Shown: positions 32,779-45,468, counted from the first letter of the stretch. The stretch is 64,000 nucleotides of DNA from Bimuria novae-zelandiae CBS 107.79 (GCA_010015655.1 ML976663.1:1133359-1197358); one strand, 5' to 3'. Made by a program: numbers and translations. The notes: generated by a model from the sequence alone, not told the origin.

Positions 32779-33700
32779 ATGGCAGGACCTACTAGCACCC
32801 TAGCTTTAGTGCTATCCCTAGACAGGACTCTAAGAAAAGTTATAGCCAAACAAGCGACATAGATTACATAACTTTAAGAGATTATTAACTAGATAAACAA
32901 GAAGATAAGCACCTAAAAGGACGCGAAGTAGTAGCTAAAAGTCCTTAAACTTAAGTCCTATAATAGTAAGAATTATTTAGTAATATTCTTAATAACTATA
33001 GAGTTATTTATTTAATATAACCTAGGAAAGTTTAAGACTAACTAAGATAAAATTTTAGTTACCTGCATAAATATTCAAGATAAAGTAGTAAAGTAGGCTA
33101 GACTAATAATTAATAACTTCCTTAAGAATAATAAACTCGAGGATTGCGATAACACCACAAAGGAAGCTATAAAGAATTAAGAATCCTTTTATAATACTAT
33201 AAAAAATATGTTTAGCATAATTAATAAAGAATATTAGGCTAAGATTCGCCTTTAACGTTTGCGTCAGGAAAAGTTAGTAGTACTTTATACGCTAGAGTTT
33301 AAATAGATTAGGGTATAATTAGTTAGATAGAATAATGCTCTACTTATAATCGCCTACTATAACGGGCTTAAGGAAGCTATTAACGACAAGCTAGTCTACT
33401 AAGAGAAACCTAATAACCTAAAGGAACTTATTAACTAAGCTATAAAAGTAAATAATTGCTTATACGAAAGAAAGATAGACAAGTAATATAGAGGATATAT
33501 ATTTATAAGATAAAAGAATTATACGTAGTCTATAAGCCGCGATAAAGATAAAGATGTTATTATAATTAATAAAGCTTATTAACACAAGAAATAGGTTAAT
33601 TAGAACTAAAAGTTTAGAAAATCTAGGTAGGGCAAGAACTTTATATCTCCTAAAAAAGATAATAATAGTATAAGAATAAAGTATGTCTTTATTATAAAGA
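32779..33700 (+). pseudogene. Retrotransposon gag remnant (Ty3/gypsy-like), RIP-degraded
   Basis: The frame opens with MAGPTSTLALVLSLDRTL just after the LTR. Despite many stop codons it keeps the pattern of a retrotransposon gag domain: a CNTTKEAIKN segment, RLRQEKLVVLYTLEFK, AYYNGLKEAINDKLVY and KPNNLKELIN. A basic, degraded region that could be a zinc knuckle follows near 33600-33700. No protease, reverse transcriptase or integrase follows; a pogo-type sequence starts at about 33745 instead. The element has lost its pol region. Confidence 0.65.
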
Positions 33701-33744
33701 ATAAGTAGGTTAAGGCATTACTCTAGAATAGTAATCACGCGTAT

Positions 33745-34960
33745 ATTACGCTCTTAGCATGTATTTACGCTAATAAATTAGCTCTACCACTAAGCCTTAT
33801 TTATTCGGCCACTAATAAGGGCATCTAATTAAGCTAGGTAGAGGATATTAAGGCAGGATATTATAAAGTCTGTATTACTCTATTACTCTTTAGCTAAATA
33901 AATAATAATATTAGGCTTGCCTAGCCTAAATAGGTGTTCGATTGCTATATAAAAGAGAAGACTTAATAATTATATTAACTTTTAATTATAGATACCTACG
34001 GATCTTATATTACTCTAGACTTTATTAACTATTATAATTAAAATAAGATTTTACTTACTATTTTACTTTATTATTTAACTTATACGCTTTAGCCACTTAA
34101 CGTTAGAATATTTAAGTCTCTATTAATAACCTACTTAATAAAGCTATTATAATACCTTAATAAAAGCTAGGGCTTAACTTTTATTATTAAAGATAACTCT
34201 TTTCCTTTATTTAAAAATACGAAAAAAGTCTTTTTTAAGAAATTAACTATCCTAAGCTTTTTTAAAATAATAAAAATATTATTACCTAATGCTAATCTTA
34301 TTTTTAATAGGTTTACTTATAATAATAAATTAGGTAATAGCTTATTATTAGGGCTTAATAATTATAATTAAAGAAAGATAAATAGGCTTATATAATTAGT
34401 ACTAAAGAATTAGGGTAGTTAAAATATAAAGAAGATTTGTGAATTGCTCGACTATATATTTACCTAAAATAAGCTACTCTACTATAAAAATAATGGGCTA
34501 AGGCAGGCGCTATTAAAAAAAAAGGTAAGACCTTAGATCTTTAATAGCGTTAGAAGTACTATAGTAGATTAGTCTTTTAGTTACTAAGGAAGGTAAGGAA
34601 GGTAAATATTTATCATTTTATTAAAGAGTAAGAGAATAAGTAATAGTAGCTTTAAAAAGTAAAGGTAGAAAAGCAAAAAAAAAGGTAGATAATCTATATA
34701 AGGAGAAAATATAGCAGAAAAGGCGTGCTACGCGAGAGGTAGCTAAGAAGGCGAAGAAGAAAGAGAGAGCTAAAAAGGCAGCTTAGCGCGCTGGCTAGAA
34801 GTCTGCCCGTGACGTAGAAAAAGCTCTATAGCCATCCTAAAGGAGTAAGAGAAAAGCTTCTCAGCCATTTTTATAAAGTAAAAAGCATTAGAAACGTGGT
34901 ATTAATACTCTAAATATTAGGGAGGCCTTAGAAGGCGTATCTACTACCCTAACTAGATTA
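33745..34960 (+). pseudogene. Pogo-type transposase fragment (DDE_1), RIP-degraded
   Basis: The frame from 33745 reads LLACIYANKLALPLSLIY, then the catalytic DTYGSYITLDFINYYN (a degraded DGHGSH-V-LDF motif), then PLNVRIFKSL. A lysine/alanine-rich C-terminal stretch lies at about 34640-34860. The N-terminal helix-turn-helix half is missing where the gag remnant ends. Stops are mostly TAA/TAG in place of CAA/CAG/TGG. It is related to, but distinct from, the next element. Confidence 0.7.
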
Positions 34961-35164
34961 ATATGTTAAGGCTACAACTTTAAGCTTCCTAATAAATATA
35001 AATCGTATAAATTAATTATAAAGATTAATATAGTATTTTCCTAAAAAAATATTTATATAATAAAATTAATTATAGCTAGCTTTATAGCCTTATTCTTGCA
35101 CGAGCTATTATAGAGTTAGGTAGCTCGTCACGCGAAGTGGCTTGGCACGCGCACAGACACGGTA

Positions 35165-37259
35165 CCGTGCTGCCCGGATCAATGCGCGCCCACAACTAAA
35201 CGCGTCAACTTTCAACACCACCTATCTCAGCCAATATGAACACTATCGACGCTGCGCTTGCAGATATAGAATCGCTGGAACCTGGAGAATCTATCAACTA
35301 TACAAAAATCGCGAAAAAGTATAGCGTTGTACGATCTACGTTAATGCGTAGGTATAACGCGCTTACGCAGCCGCGTGAAGCTATAGCCTCTATACGTAGA
35401 AAACTTAGCCTATAATAATAATAAAAGCTTATATAATATATTAATAAGCTTACTAAATAAGACTTACTACCTACTAAATAAATAATAATAAATTTTACTA
35501 GTTCTATAGCTAATAATACTATTTATAAAAACTAAGTTAATTAGTTTATTAAGTAAAACAACACTCTACTTATATTAAAATAAATAATTAGAATTAACTA
35601 TAATTACTATAAAGCTAATTTAGAAATAAAATATAAGCTCTACTTTAAGCTTTTATAGTAGAAAATTAGCTAGTACGATATTAAGTCTCGTAATATATAT
35701 AATATAGATAAAAAAGGCAGCCTACTTGGTATCCTCTCTAGGTCGAAGCGTATCTTTAGCAGGGCTCTGTACGAGCGAAAGGAAGTTAGGCAGGTAATCC
35801 AGGATGGCAATCGAGAATGGATTTCAATTCTAGTCTGCATCTGCGCTGATGGGTCAGCTCTAGATCCAGCGCTAATCTATTAGGCTGGCCCTAATGGGAT
35901 ACAATCGAGCTAGATAGAAGATATTAACCCAAATAACCACTTAGCCTTTATTACCTTATTAAGCTCTAGCTAGACTAATAATAAGATAGGCTTTATATAG
36001 CTTAGAGAAGTATTTAATTGCTCTATAAAGCAGAAATTTTAATAATCTTATTAACTTCTTATCTTAGATAGCTATAGATTTTATATTACTATAGATTTTG
36101 TAAATTACTATAACTAAAATAAAATTCTACTTACTATCTTCCTATTTTATTTAACGTATACGCTATAGTTACTAAATATTTATATTTTTAAGCTTTTTTT
36201 AATTACTTACTTAGCTAAGCTTATAGCCTTTCTTTATAAAAGCTAAAAATTAGTAATAATTACAAAAAAAATTCTTTAGCCTATTCTAAACTACTTAGTA
36301 AAGCTTTATTACTTAGGCTCTAGTATTTTAAAATTTTAAAGGTATAGGTATCTTTTTACTTAATGTAAAAGCTATACTTAAAAGATTTACAAAAAATAGG
36401 AAATCTAATTAAAAAAAAGCTTAATTTTAGTTTTTAGCGCGTTAAATTAGCTTAAAATTAAAACTTTCTTATAAAGTATAATAAATAAAACGGTAACTAA
36501 AGAGACGCGTAAGCTTAGTTAAATAATTTACTTAATTTTTATTTAAAAGTAACTACTTAAGTATAAAAATTAAGGCTTAAAAGAAGTTTTAATAATTAAA
36601 AAAAGCGTTTTACTTAACGCAAAGCTCCACTTTTAGAGGTACCTTATAAGTATTATAAAGGTATAGTTTTTTTATTACTTAGTAAGGTGTAAAAGGCGCA
36701 AGAGAACCTACGCTAATAAAAAGCTTAAAAAAAGTAATTATAACTTTAAAAAAGTAAAGTAGCTAAGTCTAGAAAGGCTAACTAGTGGCTAAAGGCTAAA
36801 TTACTTTAAAAAAGAGTATATTATAAGAGCTAAGGCTTACGTAGCTGAATTAAATGAGAAGGCTAATTAAATAGTTAAGTAAATATAAAAATTATAGGCT
36901 TATAAAGCTTAATAATAATATTAAAATTAGTTAAAACTAGCTAAAAAGCGTAGCAAAAATGCCTTTAAGCTAACTAAAAAAGCTATTTAAAAAAAGCCTA
37001 CTACTAAAGCTATAAATACTATAAAAGCCTTAAATACTATATTATAACTTTAGTATTCTTAGTTACGTAAAGGCTGTAATATTAAGACACTAAGTAAATT
37101 TTTATAGCTATTATTAATTATTAAGCTTTACAGAGCTCTATACTAAAAAATCTTATAATAATAACTATTATTAGGGATTCTAGATCCTTGAAATGTAGCC
37201 CGAGTTTTTGGCGTTAGGCGCGCATTGAGGCGGGGCGCGCATTGACCCGGGCAGCACGG
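35165..37259 (+). mobile_element. Pogo-type DNA transposon, full length, RIP-inactivated
   Basis: The ends are inverted: CCGTGCTGCCCGG at 35165 and CCGGGCAGCACGG ending at 37259, with an inner GCGCGC-rich match extending the repeat to about 26 bp. TA flanks both sides (35163-35164 and 37260-37261). The length is 2095 bp. Both ends and two internal patches (35236-35412, 35755-35880) are well preserved, while the rest is extremely AT-rich. Confidence 0.87.
35236..37080 (+). pseudogene. Pogo-type transposase (DDE_1) of the 35-37 kb element, broken
   Basis: The start MNTIDAALADIESLEPGESI with NYTKIAKKYSVVRSTLMRRY is a CENP-B/Psq-type helix-turn-helix. The frame is open for 59 codons, then stops. 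A preserved patch near 35760-35880 reads EWISILVCICADGSALDPALIY, just before the catalytic region. The catalytic DSYRFYITIDFVNYYN follows near 36060. The C-terminal about 350 bp are lysine-rich and degraded. It cannot encode an active protein. Confidence 0.8.
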
Positions 37260-37261
37260 TA

Positions 37262-38845
37262 TACGCTAGCTTATGCTGCAGCCAATCCTTTATTGGCGCG
37301 ACGCCACTTTGGGGGCCAAGAAGTATCAGCAGCAGCCTGGCACTTTTGTTTTGATCATTCGGAAGTGGGAGACAAGTTAGATCGTGCCGTTTTTAGACGT
37401 GGCGCGGTCCAAGCTAGAAGGCGATTGGGTGTTCACAACACATCCCAGTGCGTCCCCCCGAACGTGGCTTGACAGTATTTCTGGGACGGTTTTCTGACTG
37501 CGTTGTTGCTCCTGGGTTGTGTTACAGGAGTAGTCTTTACTATTTGGCAGTTATATGGTAGAGGCCTAGACAGTCGTGTCAGACTGTACGACTGTCTCCC
37601 ATGGATTTTGAATTGAACCCGTTTATAGCGCATGTTCGTCACTAATTGCGGACCTGATGCATTAGCGCGATTGATAGATACGCCCTTGATCTGATTTGTT
37701 AGATGATGAAAAGCACGGCAGCGCTTTATCTGTTCAGGTATATGCACTGGCGGGAGACGCAATTGGAGTCAAGATCTCGCATTCGCTAAGACCTCGCTGT
37801 ATCCCAACGACACTCTCGGCAAATCATGTCTACTTCTAATGAGAACACCGAAGAGAACTGATGTACCTACAGCGTCGCTCACCCTTCTTTCCTGACTGTT
37901 CAATCTCCGTTCAATTGAAGCACGTCCTGGGTGATCGCTCGGAACTTATTGTCGCGAATACCAAGGTCAGATTGTAATCTCAGGTAGGTAAGCTTAACAA
38001 GGCTCGTCTATGTAACATCAAATGTACGGAAGGACATAGCCGCGTGTTCCTGCAAGCAGGAATAACGTCTGTATGGACTACTAAGCTATTCATGACAGAC
38101 ACACGTGGCAAAGATTCTAGATCTGGATTTTGATCTACAAGAGTGTAATATGCTTCGCTGATGAGGAGCTCGCGCACACACGTATGGAGTATATAAGAGA
38201 AACGCTGTCTGTTCCATAGTAATATATTCCCTCTTGCCATGTACTTCACCAGAGATAGCGCTATATTTAATATTTAGTAGGCATACATCATCCTTTCCGA
38301 AGATCATGCGGGGAACTAGGACAAAGAATCTGAATATACGTTGTGAACGGTCTTCATTATGGGCCATGGTAAAAAGCGTACCCACGTTCCTTTCTACAGT
38401 ACACTACACATCAACAGACGCAGCAATGAAAGAACAGTGCGAACATATTTCTTTTCAAAAAAAATTTATGAGGTCAAAAATAACAAGAAATCCATAGCGC
38501 GGTCTCAAAACACAAGGTAACCCATAACGCAAACATGAGAGAAATCCCAAGCAGCTGCTGAGCTCGAAGCTATGCACTCCAATATTTAAGCTTGGGTCTT
38601 CAGCGAGGCCCTGAGCATAAGCGATGTAATCGGTCAGTGTCAGCGTCCTGACCAGCCGTACAAGCCTGCTCGCTCCTCAACATTCCCCCATCTCACTCAG
38701 CGAGAGCAGAGTGCCATCAGTTCTCTGTCTAGGTGCGAACAGTTAGAGAACGTTCATATAGATCATCATCGTATATGCACCGACCGGCGCAGCAGTTCCC
38801 GATATCATAGAAACTCTGCGCCGCCCGGTGAATGCGTGCTCGGAG
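37262..38845. other. About 1.6 kb without identified gene
   Basis: Composition returns to ordinary after the pogo element. Short open frames (for example 37433-37762 minus, 38086-38385 minus) lack motifs and splice support. It includes the region beyond the 3' end of the RNase III-type gene. Confidence 0.45.
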
Positions 38846-39053
38846 AACTTGAGCGGTGCAGACCACCCAGTGATCCCCATCGGGAGGCACCCGGAGGACC
38901 GTCAGTCAACCATGCATGTTTATACCACTTCTTCGGTCTTCGGGGTCAAGTCAACAAAGAGGTGATACGGGGACGAACCCGGTTGGCCAAAGGCCCTCTG
39001 GGTGCCTCCCGATGGGGATCCCGGGGTGGTCGGCATCGCGGTTCTAGAAGTAG
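38846..39053. repeat. Small imperfect inverted repeat (MITE-like, about 200 bp)
   Basis: The stretch at about 38860-38900 recurs in reverse complement at about 38993-39034, with a perfect 21-base core containing GATCCCCATCGGGAGGCACC and weaker matching to both outer sides. The interior is about 90 bp. It overlaps the last codons of the RNase III-type frame. It could be a miniature transposon or a strong hairpin. No clean target duplication could be fixed. Confidence 0.6.
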
Positions 39054-39632
39054 CATATTAGCGCGTAGTAGTAAGTCTCTGAAAAGCAAACTGGGTTTTG
39101 ACGTTACCACTTGATGTTTCAGTCCGATATGCTCCATCACGAGGCGGAGAGCTTCCTCTCCACCGTCCTGGTAGACAGCACCCAGCAGCCCCTCGAGCGC
39201 AGTGCCGACCATTTTGTCCCCAAATTGGCCTTGGTGGCCGGGCGCTGTGATGATTGCATCAATAATGCCGAGTGATCTGCCCAATTTGCCCAGACCAATA
39301 TTGGTCAGAGGTCCCTGCGCAGTGCGGGTCCACGCTTCCGCATTCTGGGGATTGCCTCAAGATATGTTAATGAGGATAACCATCATATGTTTGATGTGAA
39401 ATTTACCAAACTTGTCCTGGCTGATATACCACTGTTGGCACATCACTAGTGCCGCCCCCGCGTCGCCGACAAGGGCGAGACGTTTGTTGAGGCCAACTAT
39501 ATAAAGTTGACCATTGATAGTCACGTGCGTATTCGGCCCGGCCATCTGCACCGCTTCTACACCAAGCAATGGGTCTTTGAATGTATAACCGATGGACTTT
39601 TGCGCGATGGCGAGGTGCGAATCGACGTTCAT
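38946..39632 (-). CDS. Ribonuclease III-domain protein, small
   Basis: Two exons (39407-39632 and 38946-39355) with a 51-bp intron, joined in frame as DKFGNPQNAEAW, give about 211 residues. The fold of an RNase III catalytic domain is visible: IGYTFKDPLLGVEAVQMAG near the start, NKRLALVGDAGAALVM, and the C-terminal GDKMVGTALEGLLGAVYQDGG, which holds the conserved D-x-x-x-A-x-x-E-like signature. No double-stranded-RNA-binding domain follows. The usual ERLEFLGD signature is replaced by KRLALVGD, as in many short fungal members, so activity is uncertain. The last about 35 residues come from the inverted repeat at 38846-39053, so the natural C-terminus may have been altered by insertion. Confidence 0.7.
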
Positions 39633-40802
39633 TTTCGTACGTGTGGAGGGTGGTGAATTGTATAGACGAAAAAAAATCTGGTTAGAAGATCAATGTAGAG
39701 AAAATTGTTGGGAGGAGGAAAACAACCTCTTATAAACGTTGATAGTGCGGTGGGGTTCACGCCGTGTGACGCAGTTCGGCTACCTAGGCAACAGCCTGTA
39801 CCACATCGGCGCCTCGGGCGTATCATTCATTGCAAATCTTCACCGGTTTCTTGTAGCACATCGCAACCTTGAGCACAACTCCGTTGCAAATCCCCACCGA
39901 AACCCTCAAGTGCTGCATTACTCATGCGCAATTACATAACAAGAATTCGAAACCGACTGTGGAGCCCGAAGGTCCTCCTACCTGCTTCTAAACCTCGTCA
40001 AATTGATCAGCGCATGTTGCACTGCTTAGGTGCCTATGCGAACATCTGCCCAGACTTTAAAACATAGACTTTAACGCATAGGCTATATGTTTTTGTTTTT
40101 AAATATAGTTGTATTTTTATATTTCGCTAACTAACAGTAATTTTTAATACTACACTGCTGCTTGGGCAAAAACTATTCTGTTAGATACTCCGCCTCAACA
40201 CCCTTTTGCGCGACCTCTTTCCCTATAGCGAAGAAGACGATCGTGCGAAGATATTGCTTCTCAAGTATATTCCCAACCCAACGGAGCTTCTGTTCCTGCG
40301 CAACAATGATGCGCTCACGTTAGTAATTCGCCGTGCGAAGATATTCTCCGCGAAGGAGCTTCCTTGTCGGCTAATCGTCGCAACGACTTCACCTGCCACA
40401 GGACAATAGCGACCCAGTCTTTCACCATCTCAAAATCAGTATGACAGGTATTGCGGGTTAGACAATATCGGTGACCCGTTGGAAGAGTATATAGGCTTCC
40501 CTAGTAAATGATGAAATGGTTTCGTTTTGAACCGATCCACTTTATCGTTCATCTTCTCCACACAATCACGTGCAGATCGGTGGAGCTTGCTATGGGAGAG
40601 AAGACTTGACCGGGCCAAGATAACACAATCTATTTCCTTCAACGCAGATGTATAGAGCGTTCGTATAGCGTCAATTAAACTGGAAGGCAGTGTATGAAAA
40701 TGATAAATATTATATTCTTCCCACGACCCGAGGAGCTCAGCGTCGGCTGCTACATATCATTGGCCCGTCCGGCAAACCAATCAGCACCGGTTCTCTTCAT
40801 TC
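39633..40802. other. About 1.2 kb without identified gene
   Basis: Upstream of the RNase III-type gene and downstream of the ABC transporter. An AT-rich patch lies at about 40060-40150. It should contain the promoter of the RNase III-type gene and the 3' end of the transporter transcript. Confidence 0.45.
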
Positions 40803-43800
40803 TCACGCTTCACCCTCGCCCTCCTTCTTCCCCTTCCCTTTCACCACCCGGAAGCCCTTCCCCACCGCCCTACCCACCACGCCAAACCCAAACGACCACC
40901 CCTTGATACTCACGCTCCAGATGAAGAAATACACAAGTGCCCAATTACTACAGCAAAACGCCAGGAAAATTCCAAAGTCGCGCCACTTATCGCCCGCCTT
41001 GATATTCAGCGTAGCCAGATAGTCGTCGCCCGACGAATACGAGCAATACATGCACCCCGACGTCGCATCTGGATTGAGCAAATACCCCGGCGACGAGTAC
41101 AAAAAGCTGCCGGCGTACGAGCTACACGTTTGGCCCGGCGGTGCGTCAATCTGCGCAGTCTCTGTGTCTGGCACTCGATCGGGATACCTGTCAGCGTAGC
41201 TGCGAGCACGCCGCCGATCCAGTACGTCGAGGGGTTGATGTAGTACATCCAGTACCTCCAGAAGGCGGCGAGCTGGGAGTAGGGGCGCACGACGCCGTTG
41301 AAGAGCGAGAACATGACGAAGAAGAAGGGCAGCACGTTGGAGATGACGGTGAAGCTGGGGGCGAAGGCGCAGATCCATTGGCCCCACGACGAGATGAAAG
41401 GTAGAAGAGCATTGTCATGAGGAAAACGTAGCCGGTGGTGGAACTGTCGGTTGGGAGTCCCGTGGGGTAGTACCATAGGAGCCAGTAGAGCACTGAGGAG
41501 ACGATGGCGATAGGGACTTCGGCGACGACTTGGGCGGTTGTGAAGGCGACCCAGCCGTAGATGCGTGACGGGAGCTCACGTGCTTGCCAGAGTTCCATGT
41601 TCGAGTAGAACTTCGGCACGACGGCGTTGACGATTGTAGGCGGGATGAGCAGGATGAGGAACGCCGTGAACATGCGGTTCTGCATATCGCCGATGGTATT
41701 ACCGAGCTTGTAAAACGTGAAGCCATTGAAGATGCCGACGATGACGGCGACGAAGAGCTTGCCGTAGAGGTACGACGAATCGCGCCAGTACTGCGTGAAC
41801 ACGCGTTTCGTCAACATGGTTGTCTGAAGCCAGACCGGTGCCGCGAACTCTGTTGCAATCTGCTTCTTTTCGGAAGTTTTGCCGCTGCGCTCGCTCTTGA
41901 TGCGCTCGATTTCCTGGAGCATTTCCTTGTTGTGGGATGAATTGGCCCACTCCTCGTTCCAGTTTATTTTCTTCCCATCTTTGCGCTTCATAGGCTTCGC
42001 GGCGGTCTCGAGAATGAATTCTGCCACGTTCTTGCTGGGCGGACACTCCACGCCACGGTCCGCGAAATATTTGATCACGTCTTTGCCGTTTTCCCCGACG
42101 GGCCCGAAGTAAAATGTGTTACCGCCAGGATTCAACGCGAGAATCATGTCGAATTGCTGTGTGAGAACTGAGGACGGCTGGTGGATTGTGCAGACGATAG
42201 CTTGACCAGCCGACGAAAGCTTCTTCAAGAACCGCACAATACTGTAGGCTGAGTTCGAATCAAGTCCAGATGTTGGCTCGTCCAAGAAGAGGAGGAGAGA
42301 GGGCTTAGCCGCAAGCTCACGCCGATGGTCAGGCGCTTCTTCTGCTCGACGCCTAAGCTAGATACAAGGGCGTCTTGGTTGTCTTGGAGCTCGAGCAGAT
42401 CGATGATCTTGTCCACGTAGTCAATTTTCTCCTGCTGCGGGACATTGCGGTCCTGACACAAGATGGCAGAGAACTCTAGTGCTTCTCGGATAGTCGCAGT
42501 GCCATCATGAAGATCCATCTGCTCGCAGAAGCCTGTGCCTCGTTGGAAGTCCGCATCCAGGGGTTTTCCGTCAACAAGCATATCGCCCGATACAACGCCC
42601 GTCTTCTGCCGTTGCGATAGCGTGTTCAGCAGTGTTGTCTTACCGGCACCCGAAGCACCGACCAGGGCGACCATCAGCCCTGGTTTCGCATACCCGTTGA
42701 CCTTGTTGAGCAGCTTCCGCTCACCACCCTGGTATGGAACAGTGTATTCGACGTTCTGCCAAGTGAAGATGCTCTCGCTGCGAGAAATCTGCTCCAAGCC
42801 TTTTTCTTCCTGTTCTGCCGTCGTCTCGCCGCTCATGCCACTTCCGGCAGTCTCGCCGGAAACCACCTTCTCTTCGTCGGCAGGAGCCTGCTTGACGGCC
42901 TTCTTCGACCGCTTGGACTTCTTGAAAATCAGAGCTCCGCCTCCAGCAGAGGTGAACGAGAACGTCTCCGTAGCCCACACAGTGACGAGCAGGTAAAGCA
43001 CTGCGAATGAAATGACTACAGCCCAGTTACGCCATAAGTTTGACCTTGAGTAGTTGAAGCTCGTCGCCAGATAATCGACTTCAGGAACAGTCTGCGAGTT
43101 CGGTTGTGCGCCGGTCAACGAACAGCCCTGGTAAGCGGAAGCCACACCTGGGCCCTGCGGTACGAGCTGAGAGGGAGAGCAGTCCATGACACGATCGGAG
43201 AATTCGTTGGAGACGACTCCCTCGAAGGCGTAGGAGATCGGATTGATATAGTACAGCCATCCAAACCAGATATACTGGCTGAGCAGCTGTGGCTTGGGGA
43301 TCACATAACCGGTGTACACGATCAGCAAGTTCAAAGCGAGGCCCGAAAACCGCACAGCATCGTCGATTGTAGGTGGCAGCGAAGCGAACATGCGGTACAA
43401 CAAGGTGATACATATGGTGTTTGTGTAGACGAAGAGCAGATAGATGAAGAACTTCGACGCGCTGACATCTAATTCAGTCATGAAGTATATGATCAGTACG
43501 AACGGCACGACTTGCGCCAGTAATAGCGGGAAGTCTTGCAGAACACGAGCGAGCACAACGGCGGAAGGGCGGTAGAAGGCGTAGTCATGGTGGCGCTTGA
43601 CGATCGCTCGGCCAGAGACGGCTTTCATGAGCTCGGAAAGCTGCAGCCAGCCCAGGAACAGGATGGAGAAGAAGCAAGCACCACCTCGACTGAACGCGCC
43701 AGAAGTGTCGAGCGACTCGTCGTAAAACAAACTGCCGACGATGAGGCCATTGCTGATGATGATGAAGAACTTCGTGACGAGGGTCGTCTTGTCGCCCCAG

Positions 43801-45468
43801 GTTAACCAGAATTCGCGTCGCGTGCAAGCCAGTACCTGGTGAACGAAGCTGACTGTGTAGGGCGACTTCTTCGAAACTCGCTTGCTCTTGCCTTCCTGAA
43901 CTGCCCCCTTGAACTCCCGTGCGTCGACGTAGTCTGATCGCTTAAGGTCCTCTTCGTACTCTCCAATTTCCCGCAAGACGCGCTTATAGTTCTCTGACTG
44001 CCTGAATGCTGCTTCGAGGTCCCCGAGTGTCTTGGGCGCGCTGCGCTCGTAGCCTCCCCGGAACTGCCTTTCGCCAAGATCGGTAACGGCAGTCAGAAAA
44101 TCGGCGGTTGTTTGGCGTTCGGGGGCACTGAACCCTAGGTCGAAAAAGTACTTCCTAGCCTCGTTCGCTGGGCCTTGGAAGATGCATCGGCCCCGGTCGA
44201 TTACCATGACTTTATCCATCAGCTCGTAGATTCCTTCGCCAGGCTGATACAACGTGACAAATGTGGTCCTGTTGCTAATGTCTGTCATGATGCGCAGCGA
44301 TTTCGCGCAATCGAGCGCGGTGGAAGCGTCCAAGCCTCGGGTGGAGTTGTCCCAGCATACGACGGTGGATTTGGTAGCCAAAGTCTCGGTGATGGATACA
44401 CGCTTGCGCTCTCCACCACTGATGCCTCGCACAAACGCGTCACCGACAGGCGTATACTTCGTGTGCGAGATGCCGAAGATCTTGGGCAATGCTTCCAGAA
44501 TGATGGGAATGTCATGCCTCTCCTTCTTCTTCGTCTTATTTAGCAGTGCAAAGTATAGTGTTTGCCATACATTCAACGACGCAAAATGGACGTCGTCTTC
44601 TTCATTGTAGTTGACCTCTCCGCGAAACTTCTTCCCTTGCTCCTCGGTGGAAATGCCACCGTATGAGACCTCGCCGTCCACTGACGCATAGCTGCCGCGA
44701 TCGTTGGCAATCGCTTTCAAGAAGGTGGAGCAACCAGATTCAGGCCGACCGAGGACAAGCATCATCTCCCCATCCTTCACAACGCCAGAGAAATCGTTGA
44801 TCAAGGTCCGTGTCTGGGAATTGCGCGACGCCTTCAACGCGGGTATGAAGCGAGAGAGGATCTTGTACAAGTCCGGTCCGAAGGTACCGATGATGGCATC
44901 CGGTAATGTCCTCACAAACGTCACTGTGCTTCCCACGCCTTGCACTGTGAGGTACTTCCACCCCACGCCGACTTTCTTCGCTGACTGTCCGTCCTTACGC
45001 TTCTCAAAATGTCCCTCCTTCATGAACGCACCCAATTCAAAATCATCTTCTTTCTCCGCAGCGGCAGCGCCAATGTCTCCAGGTTTTTCATCAGCATCAT
45101 TTTCTGAGCGCGCGTCTGACTGCCGCCGCTGTGCGTTCTCTTCCCACTCCGCTGGCTCATCCGACTGACAGTCTTCACCAAGCCATTCGGCCGTTCTGAA
45201 GCTCTCGATTGCGGCCTCGATAATCTCTTCCTCAAGGTTTCGAACTCCTCTGCCGCCATGCGCGTATTGGGGTGACCGGCGTCTCGCTCTCCCCATGTGC
45301 CCTCAACATTTGGTTCAGACCCTTCCTCGTCGGAGTCGCTGTCATCGCGTGGTGTCTCTACCTCCTCCAAGCGCTCTCCCGGCTGGTTCTGCGCTTCATT
45401 ATGCCAGGGATTTCTGCGGCCGTCCTCTGTTGGACCGGCTGATGTTTGTTCCCCACATCCTGCACCTT
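40803..45468 (-). pseudogene. PDR-type ABC transporter (ABC-G, SNQ2-like) with four frame breaks
   Basis: The protein is a full-size drug-efflux pump ordered (NBD-TMD)x2, about 1500 residues, predicted in the plasma membrane. NBD1 has the degenerate PDR Walker A (GRPESGCST), signature VRGISGGERKRVS and Walker B VVCWDNSTRGLDAS. NBD2 has canonical Walker A GASGAGKTT, signature VEQKKRLTIGV and DEPTSGLDS. The frame breaks four times: near 45115, 42320, 41397 and 41170. Each is explained by loss of one base in a short run (A, G, T, G). The 42320 break lies between the NBD2 signature and Walker B. Coding character resumes at once in the new frame each time. A weak acceptor at 45468 suggests a further 5' exon; the true start is not fixed. 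It may be a recent pseudogene or carry assembly errors. Confidence 0.85.

Noticed and set aside
37433..37762. tRNA-like B-box (GGTTCAATTC) on the minus strand near 37610-37620
   Set aside because: No A-box or cloverleaf arms could be paired around it.
41191..41940. Several long frames on both strands inside the ABC transporter
   Set aside because: They are shadows of the transporter in other frames or its continuation after frame breaks, not separate genes.
42301..42350. GTGAGC near 42320 as an intron donor in the ABC transporter
   Set aside because: An intron here would delete the NBD2 Walker B; a one-base loss explains the change of frame better.
45225..45296. Start codon at 45296 for the ABC transporter
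   Set aside because: The frame opening at 45296 shows no coding character until about 45115; the real N-terminal part lies in another frame upstream of a one-base break.
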